64,000 bases of DNA from Robiginitomaculum sp. (GCA_002733605.1 NVWK01000011.1:124001-188000), one strand, 5' to 3'. Shown: positions 34,934 through 44,131, numbered from the stretch's first letter. Program-made: numbers and translations. The notes: generated by a model from the letters alone, not told the origin.

Positions 34934-35908
34934 CTAGCTCCCCCGAAGTTTCGAAACCAGATCTTCCAACTCTTCCAAAGACGCGTATTTGATATTGAGA
35001 ACACCGCCCGGGTTTTTATGGTTGAGCTTTATTTTCAAGCCTAAATGTTCGCTCAGTTGTTTTTCGATGAAACGGGTGTCTGCGTCTGCGCGTTTGCCGT
35101 CCGATTTTGGATCACGGGCTGCGGTTTGCATCAAACGCACCCATTTTTCAGCTTCGCGCACGGACAAGTCTTTCGAGACAATCGCCTCGGCTAAAGCTTG
35201 CGGGTCGGGCGCCGCCAGAATGGCGCGCGCATGGCCCGCACTGATATGACCATCGGCCAGATATTCACGGGCCAAAACCGGCAAGCTCAGTAAACGCAAG
35301 CAATTGGCCACATGGGAGCGACTTTTGCCAATCGCATTGGAAATATCTTCCTGGGTACGGCCAAACTGGTCTTTGAGCGCTTTATAGGCCATGGCTTCTT
35401 CAATCGGGTTTAGGTCGGCCCGTTGCACATTCTCGACAACACCGATCTCCAACACGTCACGGTCACTTAGCTCGCGAACGAATACAGGCATGGCGTCAAG
35501 ACCCGCCATCGCCGCCGCCAACCAGCGGCGTTCACCTGCAACAATTTGATAACGACCTTCGACGCCCCGACCTTGAGAAGCATAGGCGCTTGGAAGAGAG
35601 CGCACCAAAATGGGCTGTAAGACGCCTTTGTCTTTTATGGAGTTGCTTAGTTCTTGCAAAAGCTCTTTGTCAAAATGGCGGCGGGGCTGATCCGGATTAC
35701 GCTCCAGCTTGTCGATTGAAACCGTATATATGCCTTTGTTTGTGGCTGCGGGTTCATGTGTCGCGGTCTGTGCGTCTTCCGTATTTTTAGCGAGCTTGAC
35801 CGGTTCCACCGTAATGTCTTGCTCAGGTACGGCGATATCTTCCATCAAAGCCGAAAGACCGCGCCCTAATTTACTGGCTGGTTTTTTTGCTGCAGGTTTC
35901 TTGCTCAT
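34934..35908 (-). CDS. parB: Chromosome-partitioning protein ParB (CTPase clamp)
   Basis: Centromere-binding protein of 324 residues. The N-terminal ParB/Srx domain has the motifs ERNPDQPRRHF and GERRWLAAAMAG (CTP-binding box), followed by the KorB-type HTH (EDISNAIGKSRSHVANCLRLL) that reads parS, and a C-terminal dimerisation region. Four perfect parS sites are located 1.5-5 kb upstream in the same block. The start overlaps the parA stop by four bases. In Caulobacter relatives ParB also anchors the origin to the cell pole. Confidence 0.97.
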   Translation of the reverse strand: MSKKPAAKKPASKLGRGLSALMEDIAVPEQDITVEPVKLAKNTEDAQTATHEPAATNKGIYTVSIDKLERNPDQPRRHFDKELLQELSNSIKDKGVLQPILVRSLPSAYASQGRGVEGRYQIVAGERRWLAAAMAGLDAMPVFVRELSDRDVLEIGVVENVQRADLNPIEEAMAYKALKDQFGRTQEDISNAIGKSRSHVANCLRLLSLPVLAREYLADGHISAGHARAILAAPDPQALAEAIVSKDLSVREAEKWVRLMQTAARDPKSDGKRADADTRFIEKQLSEHLGLKIKLNHKNPGGVLNIKYASLEELEDLVSKLRGS

Positions 35909-36726
35909 ACTTTTTTCCCCTGTTTTATGGCTTTCTTATGGCGCGCCAGCACCTCTTTGCCCAAATCCATATAGGCTTTCGATCCGGCACAATGCGGATC
36001 GTAAAGCAAAACCGGTTTGCCAAAACTTGGCGCTTCGGCGATGCGGACATTGCGCGGAATAATGGTTTTGAAGACGGCCCGCCCTAAATGCTCGCGCACA
36101 TCGGCGGCAACTTGTTCAGACAGGCGGTTGCGTTTATCATACATGGTAAGCATGACCCCGTCGATGACAAGGGACGGGTTCAAACTGCCCTTGGCCATTT
36201 CTACAGTTTTCAGCAACTGGCTTAGGCCTTCGAGCGCAAAAAATTCGCACTGTAACGGCACGATCACCGAATCCGATGCTGCCAACGCATTGACGGTCAA
36301 AAGCCCGAGGGCCGGAGGGCAATCGATCAGCACGAAATCGGGGGCCTCCTCGTTACGAGCCGTACAGTTTTCAAGATACGTCTGAAGGGCGAGCTTTAAA
36401 CGGGTCGTGCGGCCTTCACTGGCACCGATGCTAATCTCTGCGCCAGACATGTCCATATCCGAAGCGATCAGCTTCAGTCCCGGCACATTGGTATCGACCT
36501 GCGCTTCGCGCAGCGGTGTGCCCTCGACGATCACATCATAAAGGGTGTTTTCCGTTTTGCGCTTCACACCCAGACCCGTTGTCGCATTGCCTTGTGGATC
36601 AAGATCCACCAGCAATACCGATTGCCCAAGCGCGGCCAACGCCGCCGCCAAATTGATCGACGTCGTCGTTTTCCCCACCCCACCCTTCTGGTTGACGATA
36701 GCAATTGTGCGTGTATTTTTAGTCAT
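35905..36726 (-). CDS. parA: Chromosome-partitioning ATPase ParA
   Basis: Deviant Walker-type ATPase that drives ParB-parS segregation. The 273-residue protein has IVNQKGGVGKTTTSINLA (residues 10-27, with the signature Lys), LLVDLDPQGNATTGLG and VLIDCPPALGLLTVNAL. The ATG at 36726 lies 2 nt after a degenerate leader hairpin element (GGGAAAATA-TT-ATG), which is probably its ribosome site. It overlaps rsmG by four bases, although the rsmG C-terminus is itself made of repeat sequence. Confidence 0.97.
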   Translation of the reverse strand: MTKNTRTIAIVNQKGGVGKTTTSINLAAALAALGQSVLLVDLDPQGNATTGLGVKRKTENTLYDVIVEGTPLREAQVDTNVPGLKLIASDMDMSGAEISIGASEGRTTRLKLALQTYLENCTARNEEAPDFVLIDCPPALGLLTVNALAASDSVIVPLQCEFFALEGLSQLLKTVEMAKGSLNPSLVIDGVMLTMYDKRNRLSEQVAADVREHLGRAVFKTIIPRNVRIAEAPSFGKPVLLYDPHCAGSKAYMDLGKEVLARHKKAIKQGKKV

Positions 36727-37529
36727 AATATTTTCCCAGCCGGGCTTACACCCTCCTCGCCTTTTGATACATTCCCGGTCGCGCTCTCGCGCTCCTCGCC
36801 TCTTGTTAATACATTCCCGTTTTTATCGGTTTCGTCACAGGATAGAGCTTTCTTACGCGCCAATCCACTTACAATCAGGATTTTTGCTTCGTCGTCCGTT
36901 TGACTGTCTACGGCTTCATAGCTGAAATCCCAGTGGTTTTGGGCGGCGTCGACCTCGTCTTTCCAGCCTCGGCCCTTGGGGAATATAGCTATTGTGGGAC
37001 GGGACTTATCCACGCTCCAGAAAGGTAGGCTATATTCAAGTAATTTAGGGAGTGGTGCAAAGGCGCGTGCTGTTATGATATCACATGGTTTTGCGGGCAG
37101 GTCTTCGACGCGCGCTTGGACTACGGTTGCCGGAAGACCCAGTTCGCGGATGACGGCACGCAGGAAATTGCATTTTTTACCGGTGGCCTCGACCAAAGTG
37201 ACATTTACGGTTTCAGATACGGTTTCGGGGGCAGCTCCATGTTTTAAGGAGAGCGCGATGGCTAAACCGGGGAAACCTGCGCCGGAGCCGAGATCAAGCC
37301 AGTTTTGGGCTAGTTTTTCATTTTTGAACGGAGCCAAATTAAACAACTGGTGCGAGTCTAATACATGACGCAACCAATAGTTGTGTATGGTGTTTGAGGA
37401 AACTAAATTTATCTTTTTATTCCAATGGGTTAGCAGGTTGTACCATGTCTGATAATCGCAAATTGTTTCACGTGAAACATTTGTTATACGCTGGAACGCT
37501 TCTGCGCCTGTATCCGGGGGTATTGTCAT
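36723..37529 (-). CDS. rsmG: 16S rRNA (guanine-N7) methyltransferase RsmG with repeat-encoded C-terminal tail
   Basis: Methylates G527 of 16S rRNA. The SAM-binding site NWLDLGSGAGFPGLAIALSL and TARAFAPLPKLLEYS are typical. Residues 17-22 (NVSRET) are encoded by a parS site. The enzyme core ends near residue 235 (VSGLARKKALSCDE); the last 30 residues (from about 239) read straight through two copies of the leader hairpin element before the stop at 36723. The tail is therefore repeat-derived and has no counterpart in normal RsmG. Follows mnmG by a single base. Confidence 0.95.
   Translation of the reverse strand: MTIPPDTGAEAFQRITNVSRETICDYQTWYNLLTHWNKKINLVSSNTIHNYWLRHVLDSHQLFNLAPFKNEKLAQNWLDLGSGAGFPGLAIALSLKHGAAPETVSETVNVTLVEATGKKCNFLRAVIRELGLPATVVQARVEDLPAKPCDIITARAFAPLPKLLEYSLPFWSVDKSRPTIAIFPKGRGWKDEVDAAQNHWDFSYEAVDSQTDDEAKILIVSGLARKKALSCDETDKNGNVLTRGEERESATGNVSKGEEGVSPAGKIL
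36729..36766 (-). repeat. Leader hairpin element, copy 3a (degenerate, upstream of parA)
   Basis: Minus strand: AAAAGGCGAGG, then GGGT-GTAA-GCCC (the outer pair is a U-G wobble in RNA), then GGCTGGGAAAATA, stopping 2 nt before the parA ATG. It lies inside the rsmG reading frame. Confidence 0.7.
36768..36807 (-). repeat. Leader hairpin element, copy 3b
   Basis: Well-conserved copy directly upstream of 3a: AACAAGAGGCGAGG, stem GCGC-GAGA-GCGC, GACCGGGAATGTA on the minus strand. It is translated in the rsmG tail. A further fragment (ACGGGAATGTAT) lies at 36809-36819. Confidence 0.8.
37464..37479. other. parS site 1 (inside rsmG 5' end)
   Basis: Exact TGTTTCACGTGAAACA, the canonical ParB-binding centromere palindrome. 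It encodes part of NVSRET in RsmG. About 7 kb from the putative oriC. Confidence 0.95.
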
Positions 37530-37530
37530 G

Positions 37531-39396
37531 CTAGCTCGCCCGTTTCATATAGGCCAGCAACGCCGTCAATGCGCCCGGGGTTACACCCTCGATACGTCCG
37601 GCTTGACCCAGTGTAGCGGGTCTTGTGGTCTCAAGCTTCTCGCGCACCTCGTTGGAAATACCGCCAATCTCTGCGTAATCAAGAGCGTCTGGCAGACGCA
37701 GGCCTTCATCGCGTTTAAAGGCGGCAATCTCGCGGGCTTGGCGCTCCAGATAGCCGCTATACAAAGCCTCGGTCTCCAGCGCCTCACGGGCGTAGTTGGG
37801 AAGTTGCTCAAGCTCTGGCCAGATCGGCAGCAAGGTATTCATATCTATATCCGGATAGGCCAGCAAATCCAGAACTGTGCGGCGCACCCCGTCCTGATTG
37901 ACTTTGATACCGAGAGTTTTCAGGGCCGTCGGGGTTTTGTTGAGATCGCGGCCAAGGACCCGGGCCTTTTCCAAAACATGGATTTTATCTGTGAAGGCTT
38001 TCCTGCGTTCTTTGCTGATCACACCCAGTTTTTGGGCAATTGGGGTCAGGCGCTGATCGGCATTGTCGGCGCGCAACAACAACCTGTATTCAGCGCGGGA
38101 GGTAAACATGCGGTAGGGCTCGCTGACCCCTTTGGTAATCAGATCGTCTATCATCACCCCGATATAGGCCTCGGAACGATCGAGAATAAAGGGCGCGCTT
38201 CCGCTCACCGCAAGAGCTGCGTTGAAGCCGGCAATAAGGCCCTGCGCGGCCGCTTCCTCATAGCCGGTGGTCCCGTTGATCTGGCCAGCCAGATACAGGC
38301 CGGGTTGGCGGTGAGTTTCCAGTGTGGCCCGCAATTCCCTCGGGTCTACATAATCATACTCGATCGCATAGCCGAACCGCTTTATGCGGCAGTTTTCAAG
38401 GCCCTTAATGGTTCTCAGGAACAGAGTCTGGACGTTTTCAGGCAAAGAGGTGGAGATGCCATTCGGATATACGGTTTCCCCATCAGGAGTCCCAGGCAAG
38501 CCTTCTGGCTCCAGAAATATTTGATGCTGATTACGGTCTGCGAAACGGGTGATTTTATCTTCTATTGAAGGGCAATATCTAGGGCCTCGGCCGGAAATAC
38601 TACCAGAATATACGGCAGATTTGGTGATATTGTCTTGAATAACCTTGTGGGTATCCTCATTGGTATGCGTGATGCCGCACGCAATTTGGGGCACAACAAT
38701 CCGGTCTGTCATAAACGAAAAAGGCGACGGGTTTGTATCGGCCGCCTGCATCTCCAAAACATCCCAATTTATGCTGGCACTTTCAATACGGGCAGGTGTA
38801 CCGGTTTTGAGCCGTCCCATATTAAACCCTGCACTATACAGGCGCTCAGACAGACCAACAGAAGGTGCCTCTCCATGACGACCAGCAGGAATACGGGTAT
38901 CCCCGATATGAATCATGCCTTTAAGGAAGGTTCCTGTCGTCAAAACAACCTTCGAGGCCCCCCATTCTTGCCCATCCTCACTGACAACGCCCGTAATTTG
39001 CCCGTCTTTCACCCGCAAATCTTTGACGGCAGCACCAATAATCGTCAGGTTTTCCTGAATAGATAGGTGTTTTTGCATTGCGGTCTTGTATAAACCACGG
39101 TCAGATTGGGTGCGTGGGCCGCGAACGGCAGGACCCTTTGAGCGGTTTAAAAGACGAAACTGGATACCGGAAGCATCGGCGACAAGGCCCATAACACCGC
39201 CGAGGGCATCAACTTCTCGAACAAGATGGCCTTTTCCAAGGCCACCAATTGCCGGATTACAGGACATTTCACCTATAGTTTCCAGCTTGTGGGTCAATAA
39301 CAGGGTATTGGCCCCGACCCGTGCGGATGCACTGGCAGCTTCACAGCCGGCATGGCCACCACCGATAATAATTACGTCGAAATTGGAGTTCTGCAT
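37531..39396 (-). CDS. mnmG: tRNA uridine-5-carboxymethylaminomethyl(34) synthesis protein MnmG (GidA)
   Basis: FAD enzyme that with MnmE makes the cmnm5U34 wobble modification. The start at 39396 ([20 protein letters not shown]) has GAGG 7 bases upstream; four extra codons are possible from an ATG at 39408. The dinucleotide fold [19 protein letters not shown]-like region [13 protein letters not shown] and the C-terminal helical domain ([15 protein letters not shown]) are present; about 621 residues. Between it and mnmE lies a parS site. Confidence 0.97.
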   Translation of the reverse strand: MQNSNFDVIIIGGGHAGCEAASASARVGANTLLLTHKLETIGEMSCNPAIGGLGKGHLVREVDALGGVMGLVADASGIQFRLLNRSKGPAVRGPRTQSDRGLYKTAMQKHLSIQENLTIIGAAVKDLRVKDGQITGVVSEDGQEWGASKVVLTTGTFLKGMIHIGDTRIPAGRHGEAPSVGLSERLYSAGFNMGRLKTGTPARIESASINWDVLEMQAADTNPSPFSFMTDRIVVPQIACGITHTNEDTHKVIQDNITKSAVYSGSISGRGPRYCPSIEDKITRFADRNQHQIFLEPEGLPGTPDGETVYPNGISTSLPENVQTLFLRTIKGLENCRIKRFGYAIEYDYVDPRELRATLETHRQPGLYLAGQINGTTGYEEAAAQGLIAGFNAALAVSGSAPFILDRSEAYIGVMIDDLITKGVSEPYRMFTSRAEYRLLLRADNADQRLTPIAQKLGVISKERRKAFTDKIHVLEKARVLGRDLNKTPTALKTLGIKVNQDGVRRTVLDLLAYPDIDMNTLLPIWPELEQLPNYAREALETEALYSGYLERQAREIAAFKRDEGLRLPDALDYAEIGGISNEVREKLETTRPATLGQAGRIEGVTPGALTALLAYMKRAS

Positions 39397-39451
39397 TTTA
39401 AGCCTCATGGTATTTGAGGTTCTCTACAGTTAAACACTGACAATTGCAAAA

Positions 39452-39467
39452 TGTTTCACGTGAAACA
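39452..39467. other. parS site 2 (between mnmG and mnmE)
   Basis: Exact TGTTTCACGTGAAACA in the 86-bp gap upstream of mnmG. The palindrome continues perfectly to 28 bp (39446-39473), with GCAAAA/TTTTGC flanks. Confidence 0.95.
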
Positions 39468-39482
39468 TTTTGCGTGCCTAGC

Positions 39483-40829
39483 TTACTTCCCAATACAGAA
39501 ACTGGAAAAAACGCGGTCTAGAACCGCTTCAATGTCTGTTTCACCGGCCAGTTCTTTAATGGCATGAAGAGCTTCGCGTAAATCGGCACCGGCAAGTTCC
39601 GGAGCAATTGATAGGCTTTTTCGCGCTTTTTCCAAAGAAAAAAGCGCGGTTTTTACGCAATTCCTATGGCGCGCACGCGTTAAACCCGCTTGCTCACTTG
39701 CACTAAAACGTGCGGTAATTGTACGATTAAGGGCGGATTCAAAGTTTTCAAACCCTGTACCCTCGGTCGCAGAAATGCAAAATGTTTCACGTGAAACATT
39801 TTGCATTTCAGAGCCAGAAGGCTTAGCGAACAGGTCGGTTTTGTTATAGAGAATAAAATCTCCAGATTCGAGCTCTGCTAAAACATCTGTGCTTAAAGGG
39901 TCATTACTATCAATAACGGCGATCCGTAAATCGGCTTCTTGAGCACGAAGACGGGCCCGTCTTACACCTTCTGCTTCAACTTCATTATCTGTTTCGCGCA
40001 AACCTGCCGTATCGGAAATCCGAACGGGAATGCTGGAGATTTGCATATGGACTTCAACGATATCGCGAGTTGTTCCAGCTTCGGAGGAAACAATGGCCGC
40101 CTCCCTTTTGGCAAGTCGGTTTAATATGCTTGATTTCCCGGCATTTGGCGCCCCGATAATGGCAATATCGACCCCGTGGCGCAATCGTTCGCCTCTTTCA
40201 CTATCGGCCAATATTTCGCGTAATTTTTCCACTAAAACATCCAAGCCTGGCCCTGCCCTCTGGGCTAATGCGTCTGGAACGTCTTCTTCGTCGGGAAAAT
40301 CTATCTCTCCTTCGACAAAGGCCAGACAATTGATGATATCCTCGCGCCAATCTTCGTAGATTTCGCGCAACCCGCCCTGCATCTGCCGCAAGGCCTGCTT
40401 TCGCTGGCCCTGTGTGTCCGCATCGATAAGATCGGCCAATCCTTCGGCCTCGGTTAGGTCCATTTTACCGTTTTGGAAGGCGCGACGGGTAAATTCCCCC
40501 GCTTCCGCCTGCCGCAAGCCCATAGAAAATAGGAATTCACTTAAAGCCTCTACAATCGCCGGCCCGCCGTGAATATGGTATTCGACCATATCTTCACCGG
40601 TAAAACTGGCTGGATCAACAAACCACAGCACCAAGGCCTCGTCTATTTTTCCGCCCGTTTCATCATAAAGTCTGCGCACAACCGCTTTTCGAGGATTTGG
40701 CAGAGGTTTTCGGGTTAGTTTTTGTAGTGTCGAGCCTGCCTCTGGTCCACTAACACGCATGATTGCGACCCCTGCACGGCCAGGTGCTGTCGCTAAAGCG
40801 AAAATTGTTTCACGTGAAACAATTTCCAT
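39483..40829 (-). CDS. mnmE: tRNA modification GTPase MnmE (TrmE)
   Basis: Dimeric GTPase partner of MnmG. I prefer the start at 40829 (M-EIVSRETIFALATAPGRAG) because the usual MnmE N-terminus follows directly and CAGGGA precedes it; an ATG at 40853 would add eight residues. The N-terminal tetrahydrofolate domain is followed by the G domain (GAPNAGKSS P-loop, AGTTRDIVE, DTAGLR) and the terminal CIGK box whose Cys is catalytic. Two parS sites lie within the gene, each encoding VSRET. The second (39783-39798) inserts NVSRETFCIS into the G-domain region. Confidence 0.96.
   Translation of the reverse strand: MEIVSRETIFALATAPGRAGVAIMRVSGPEAGSTLQKLTRKPLPNPRKAVVRRLYDETGGKIDEALVLWFVDPASFTGEDMVEYHIHGGPAIVEALSEFLFSMGLRQAEAGEFTRRAFQNGKMDLTEAEGLADLIDADTQGQRKQALRQMQGGLREIYEDWREDIINCLAFVEGEIDFPDEEDVPDALAQRAGPGLDVLVEKLREILADSERGERLRHGVDIAIIGAPNAGKSSILNRLAKREAAIVSSEAGTTRDIVEVHMQISSIPVRISDTAGLRETDNEVEAEGVRRARLRAQEADLRIAVIDSNDPLSTDVLAELESGDFILYNKTDLFAKPSGSEMQNVSRETFCISATEGTGFENFESALNRTITARFSASEQAGLTRARHRNCVKTALFSLEKARKSLSIAPELAGADLREALHAIKELAGETDIEAVLDRVFSSFCIGK
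39783..39798. other. parS site 3 (inside mnmE)
   Basis: Exact TGTTTCACGTGAAACA at the centre of a perfect 38-bp palindrome (39772-39809). Encodes the NVSRET part of MnmE. Confidence 0.95.
40806..40821. other. parS site 4 (5' end of mnmE)
   Basis: Exact TGTTTCACGTGAAACA, extended to a 24-bp palindrome (40802-40825). Encodes VSRET just after the MnmE start. Nearest of the four to oriC (about 3.3 kb). Confidence 0.95.
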
Positions 40830-40867
40830 TCCCTGTCGTTCATTTGTTGTCACGCCACGCCTCTTGA

Positions 40868-40905
40868 TACATTCTCGGTCGGGTTTATACCCTCCGCGTC
40901 CCTCA
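40868..40905 (-). repeat. Leader hairpin element, copy 4a (upstream of mnmE)
   Basis: Minus strand: GAGGGACGCGG, stem GGGT-ATAA-ACCC, GACCGAGAATGTA. It ends 14-15 nt before the ATG at 40853 and about 39 nt before the preferred start at 40829. Same orientation as mnmE. Confidence 0.7.
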
Positions 40906-40906
40906 A

Positions 40907-40946
40907 TACACTCCCGCTCGGGCTTGCACCCTCTACGCCTCTTGTT
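40907..40946 (-). repeat. Leader hairpin element, copy 4b
   Basis: Second copy in tandem and in the same orientation: AACAAGAGGCGTAG, stem GGGT-GCAA-GCCC, GAGCGGGAGTGTA on the minus strand. Confidence 0.7.
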
Positions 40947-41065
40947 GTTCTTAGATATTTCATTTTACTCAGTTCAAACATTTCGTGTAAGACTATATGT
41001 CTATACTTCATTTCCCGTCAGGATAAAGCTTTGATCTGTGGCGTGGATATTTATTTGGATTTTTT

Positions 41066-42043
41066 ATGGCACAGATCATGACAATACAATTGTGTAATTT
41101 AGTAACAAAAACTGTGGTTTTTGGACTTCTCTTAGGGACTCTCTCGTCGTGCCAAGAGCCCACGAGTACGGCCAATAAAGCTAGAGTCGACGAGAGAGAC
41201 GGTAATATCACGCCAATTTCGTCTGTTTTAGATATGTTTTCTTGCAAACCGGCGCACGTAGCTTTTGTGGCTGCCCATAGAGGTACTGTTGAAGCCAGTG
41301 CGTTTCCCGAAAATGCACTGCAAAGCTTACAAGCTTTGCATGCCAATGGCGTTCCATTTGCCGAAATTGATGTGGCTCGGCTTAAAGACGGTACACAAAT
41401 TCTTTTCCACGATGGGGTTTGGGACAAAAGATCGACAGGCACCGGCCCGATTGTCGCAAGCGATTGGGATGCCTCGCAAAAATTACTGCTTAAAGATACA
41501 AATGGGCAATTAACCTCGATCCGCCCATCGCGTTTTGAAGATGTATTGGCCTGGGCAAAAAATAGAATGTATCTGGAAATTGATTTCAAATCGAGCGCCG
41601 ACCCAGCGCAAATCATTTCCGCCATTCGGGCGGCCAATATGATAAATCAGGTGATTTTAATCTCTTACAACACTGACCAAGCGGTCAGTTTACATAAATT
41701 AGCTCCAAAAGCCGCGCTATCAGTGGGTATTTCCAAGATTGGCGATGTTAAAGCGCTTGAAGCGCGCGGCATTCCAACAGAGGTGATGACAGCCTGGACT
41801 GGCGGAGGGCCGCTTGAAAAATCGCTAGCTAAAAGCTTACGGGCCAAAAATATACCTATTTTGGCTGCTTCATTTTTTGATCTTGATGAACAGCTTCAAA
41901 AATCAGGAGATTTTGAGCAATATGTTGAATTTGCCAGATTGCCGGACCTAGTGGTCAGCGATCAGGCATATGCAGCCCAAGGCATGTTATCCATCAAAGG
42001 GGAAGATTTGATGGTCATGGAGGCATGTTTACGTAGTCGGTAA
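41066..42043 (+). CDS. Glycerophosphodiester phosphodiesterase lipoprotein
   Basis: Envelope GDPD enzyme that hydrolyses glycerophosphodiesters to glycerol-3-phosphate and alcohols. The signal region ends in lipobox LSSC (Cys29). The TIM-barrel motifs AAHRGTVEASAFPENALQS and GVPFAEIDVARLKDGTQILF, then FHDGVWDKRSTG, contain the catalytic His pair and metal-binding Glu residues. 325 residues. The stop codon is the first part of a palindromic repeat (42042-42073). It breaks the otherwise minus-strand run between mnmE and rho. Confidence 0.85.
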   Translation: MAQIMTIQLCNLVTKTVVFGLLLGTLSSCQEPTSTANKARVDERDGNITPISSVLDMFSCKPAHVAFVAAHRGTVEASAFPENALQSLQALHANGVPFAEIDVARLKDGTQILFHDGVWDKRSTGTGPIVASDWDASQKLLLKDTNGQLTSIRPSRFEDVLAWAKNRMYLEIDFKSSADPAQIISAIRAANMINQVILISYNTDQAVSLHKLAPKAALSVGISKIGDVKALEARGIPTEVMTAWTGGGPLEKSLAKSLRAKNIPILAASFFDLDEQLQKSGDFEQYVEFARLPDLVVSDQAYAAQGMLSIKGEDLMVMEACLRSR

Positions 42044-42073
42044 CTGGATCCCTGTCTACGCAGGGATGAGCGG
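42042..42073. repeat. Palindromic repeat / possible terminator between GDPD and GST genes
   Basis: AACTGGATCCCTG, a 6-base loop, then CAGGGATGAGCGGG. The stem ATCCCTG/CAGGGAT is 7 bp. Same family as the arms at 29085-29217, where the stem is ATCCCCGC/GCGGGGAT, so the arms covary. Confidence 0.7.
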
Positions 42074-42141
42074 GATATATATAAAGATATTTGGTTGATC
42101 TTACTGATGGTGTTAACTACTTATCAGCTTGTGATATATGC

Positions 42142-42759
42142 CTAAATTTCTGAAACTTTCTTCCAACTGTCTCTTGCCGTCAGTGTTTTCCAGTATTTCT
42201 CGATTCTTGGCGTTATTTGCTCTTTTGCCTGAGCGAGACGAATAAGCAGCAAAGTGTAGCCGATGGAGATATCTGCGGCACTAAAACCACTTTCTAGAAT
42301 ATAGTCGTGATCGCCAAGCTGGTCTTCCAATATTGACAGATATTTGCTCAATTCTTTTTGAGCCCAGATATCAATGCTTTCGCTGCGTTGTTCGGGTTTG
42401 AAGAAATGGCGTTGATACATCAGATTGACCACTATCGGGGCCAATGAACTTTCCCCATAATGGAGCCATTGTAAATACGGGCCATATTCCGGGCTATCAG
42501 TCTCAGGGCGCAGATGGCCTGCCCCGTATTTATTCATTATATATTGCATGATCGCGATGCTTTCACTCATCACCATCTCGCCATCTTCGAGGGCGGGAAC
42601 TTTATTGAGAGGATGGATTTTTGTATAGGCGTCTCCGCCGAAATTACCCGGTAAAAACTCCAATTTTTCAACATCATACGGTAAACCAAGCTCTTCCAAG
42701 AGCCAGAGGGCTCGAAGGGAGCGAGACCGACCAACATGATATACTTTTAATTTTGACAT
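42142..42759 (-). CDS. Glutathione S-transferase family protein
   Basis: Cytosolic GST of 205 residues. The thioredoxin-fold N-terminus (KVYHVGRSRSLRALWLLEEL, with Ser/Arg active-site region) and the glutathione-binding LNKVPALEDGEMVMSESIAI are clear; the helical C-terminal domain follows. Substrate is unknown. It lies 59 bp downstream of rho on the same strand. Confidence 0.92.
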   Translation of the reverse strand: MSKLKVYHVGRSRSLRALWLLEELGLPYDVEKLEFLPGNFGGDAYTKIHPLNKVPALEDGEMVMSESIAIMQYIMNKYGAGHLRPETDSPEYGPYLQWLHYGESSLAPIVVNLMYQRHFFKPEQRSESIDIWAQKELSKYLSILEDQLGDHDYILESGFSAADISIGYTLLLIRLAQAKEQITPRIEKYWKTLTARDSWKKVSEI

Positions 42760-42817
42760 GTGAATTTCCTTAAATATTTTAAGAAAATCTACCTTAGATA
42801 AAAGACAGTGCCAATGT

Positions 42818-44131
42818 TTAAGTGTTCATGCTATCAAAAAACTCGGCATTATTTTTGGTATCTTTAAGCTTGCCTAGCAAAAACTCGATCGCGTCCATTG
42901 TGCCCATAGGATTTAAAATACGGCGCAATACATAGGTTTTTTGCAAATTAACAGGCGTAACCAGTAATTCTTCTTTGCGGGTGCCGGATTTTGTCACATC
43001 AATCGCGGGGAAGATACGTTTGTCCGCAACTTTACGGTCCAGTACGATCTCGCTATTGCCTGTACCCTTAAATTCTTCGAAAATCACTTCATCCATGCGT
43101 GAACCCGTATCGATCAGGGCTGTCGCTATAATGGTAAGAGAGCCGCCTTCTTCAATATTACGAGCTGCACCAAAAAACCGTTTTGGACGTTGTAACGCAT
43201 TCGCATCCACACCACCGGTCAAAACTTTGCCCGAGCTTGGCACAACCGTATTATAGGCTCGGCCTAGACGTGTGATAGAATCGAGCAAGATGATTACATC
43301 TTTACCGCGCTCAACAAGGCGCTTGGCTTTCTGAATCACCATTTCAGCCACTTGTACGTGACGGGTTGCCGGTTCATCAAATGTCGAGCTAACAACTTCG
43401 CCTTTTACTGATCTTTGCATATCCGTCACCTCTTCAGGCCGCTCATCAATCAGCAGGACAATTACGAACACTTCGGGGTGGTTAGCTTCTATTGAATGGG
43501 CAATATTTTGCAAAAGCACGGTTTTACCTGTACGCGGCGGTGCCACGATCAACGATCGTTGTCCTTTGCCGATCGGCGCAACAATATCTATGACCCGACC
43601 GGATATATCTTTTACGTTCGGATCCTGAATTTCCATATGAAGGGGTTCATCAGGGTAAAGCGGCGTTAAATTATCGAAATGTACTTTGTTGCGAGCCGCT
43701 TCTAGGGTCTCGAAATTTATCAAATGCGGTTGGACCAGAGAAAAATAACGCTCCCCTTCCTGAGGGGCACAAATTTCACCAGAGAGGGTATCTCCCGTAC
43801 GCAAACCAATTGAACGGATGATTTTAGGGCTTACATAAATATCATCAGGACCGGCAAGGTAATTTGCCTCTGGTGCACGTAGATAACCAAACCCGTCTTG
43901 CAACACTTCTAAAACCCCGGTGCCGCTGATCTCGACCTCATTATCGGCAAGTTCTTTTAGAATACCAACGAATATGTCCTGCTTGCGCATGGAACTGGCA
44001 TTTTCAATCCCGAAGGCTTCGGCGAACTGAATTAGCTCTGCCGGCTTCTTCTTTTTGAGATCATCAAGGCTAAGCGCTTTAATGGCATCAATATCAATAT
44101 CTGATGGATCGAGTTTGGTAGATGTATTCAT
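42818..44131 (-). CDS. rho: Transcription termination factor Rho
   Basis: Hexameric RNA helicase that ends transcription. The 437-residue protein has the N-terminal helical and OSB-fold RNA-binding domain ([20 protein letters not shown]) and the ATPase core with Walker [13 protein letters not shown], Walker [17 protein letters not shown] and the Q/R loops. The preferred start follows a conserved lead-in [20 protein letters not shown]. It borders the putative oriC; in many alphaproteobacteria hemE stands between rho and the origin but is not seen here. Confidence 0.97.
   Translation of the reverse strand: MNTSTKLDPSDIDIDAIKALSLDDLKKKKPAELIQFAEAFGIENASSMRKQDIFVGILKELADNEVEISGTGVLEVLQDGFGYLRAPEANYLAGPDDIYVSPKIIRSIGLRTGDTLSGEICAPQEGERYFSLVQPHLINFETLEAARNKVHFDNLTPLYPDEPLHMEIQDPNVKDISGRVIDIVAPIGKGQRSLIVAPPRTGKTVLLQNIAHSIEANHPEVFVIVLLIDERPEEVTDMQRSVKGEVVSSTFDEPATRHVQVAEMVIQKAKRLVERGKDVIILLDSITRLGRAYNTVVPSSGKVLTGGVDANALQRPKRFFGAARNIEEGGSLTIIATALIDTGSRMDEVIFEEFKGTGNSEIVLDRKVADKRIFPAIDVTKSGTRKEELLVTPVNLQKTYVLRRILNPMGTMDAIEFLLGKLKDTKNNAEFFDSMNT

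Noticed and set aside
37528-38568. 346-residue open frame on + opposite mnmG
   Set aside because: It is the exact antisense of mnmG, has no motif or start signal and reflects codon bias of the real gene.
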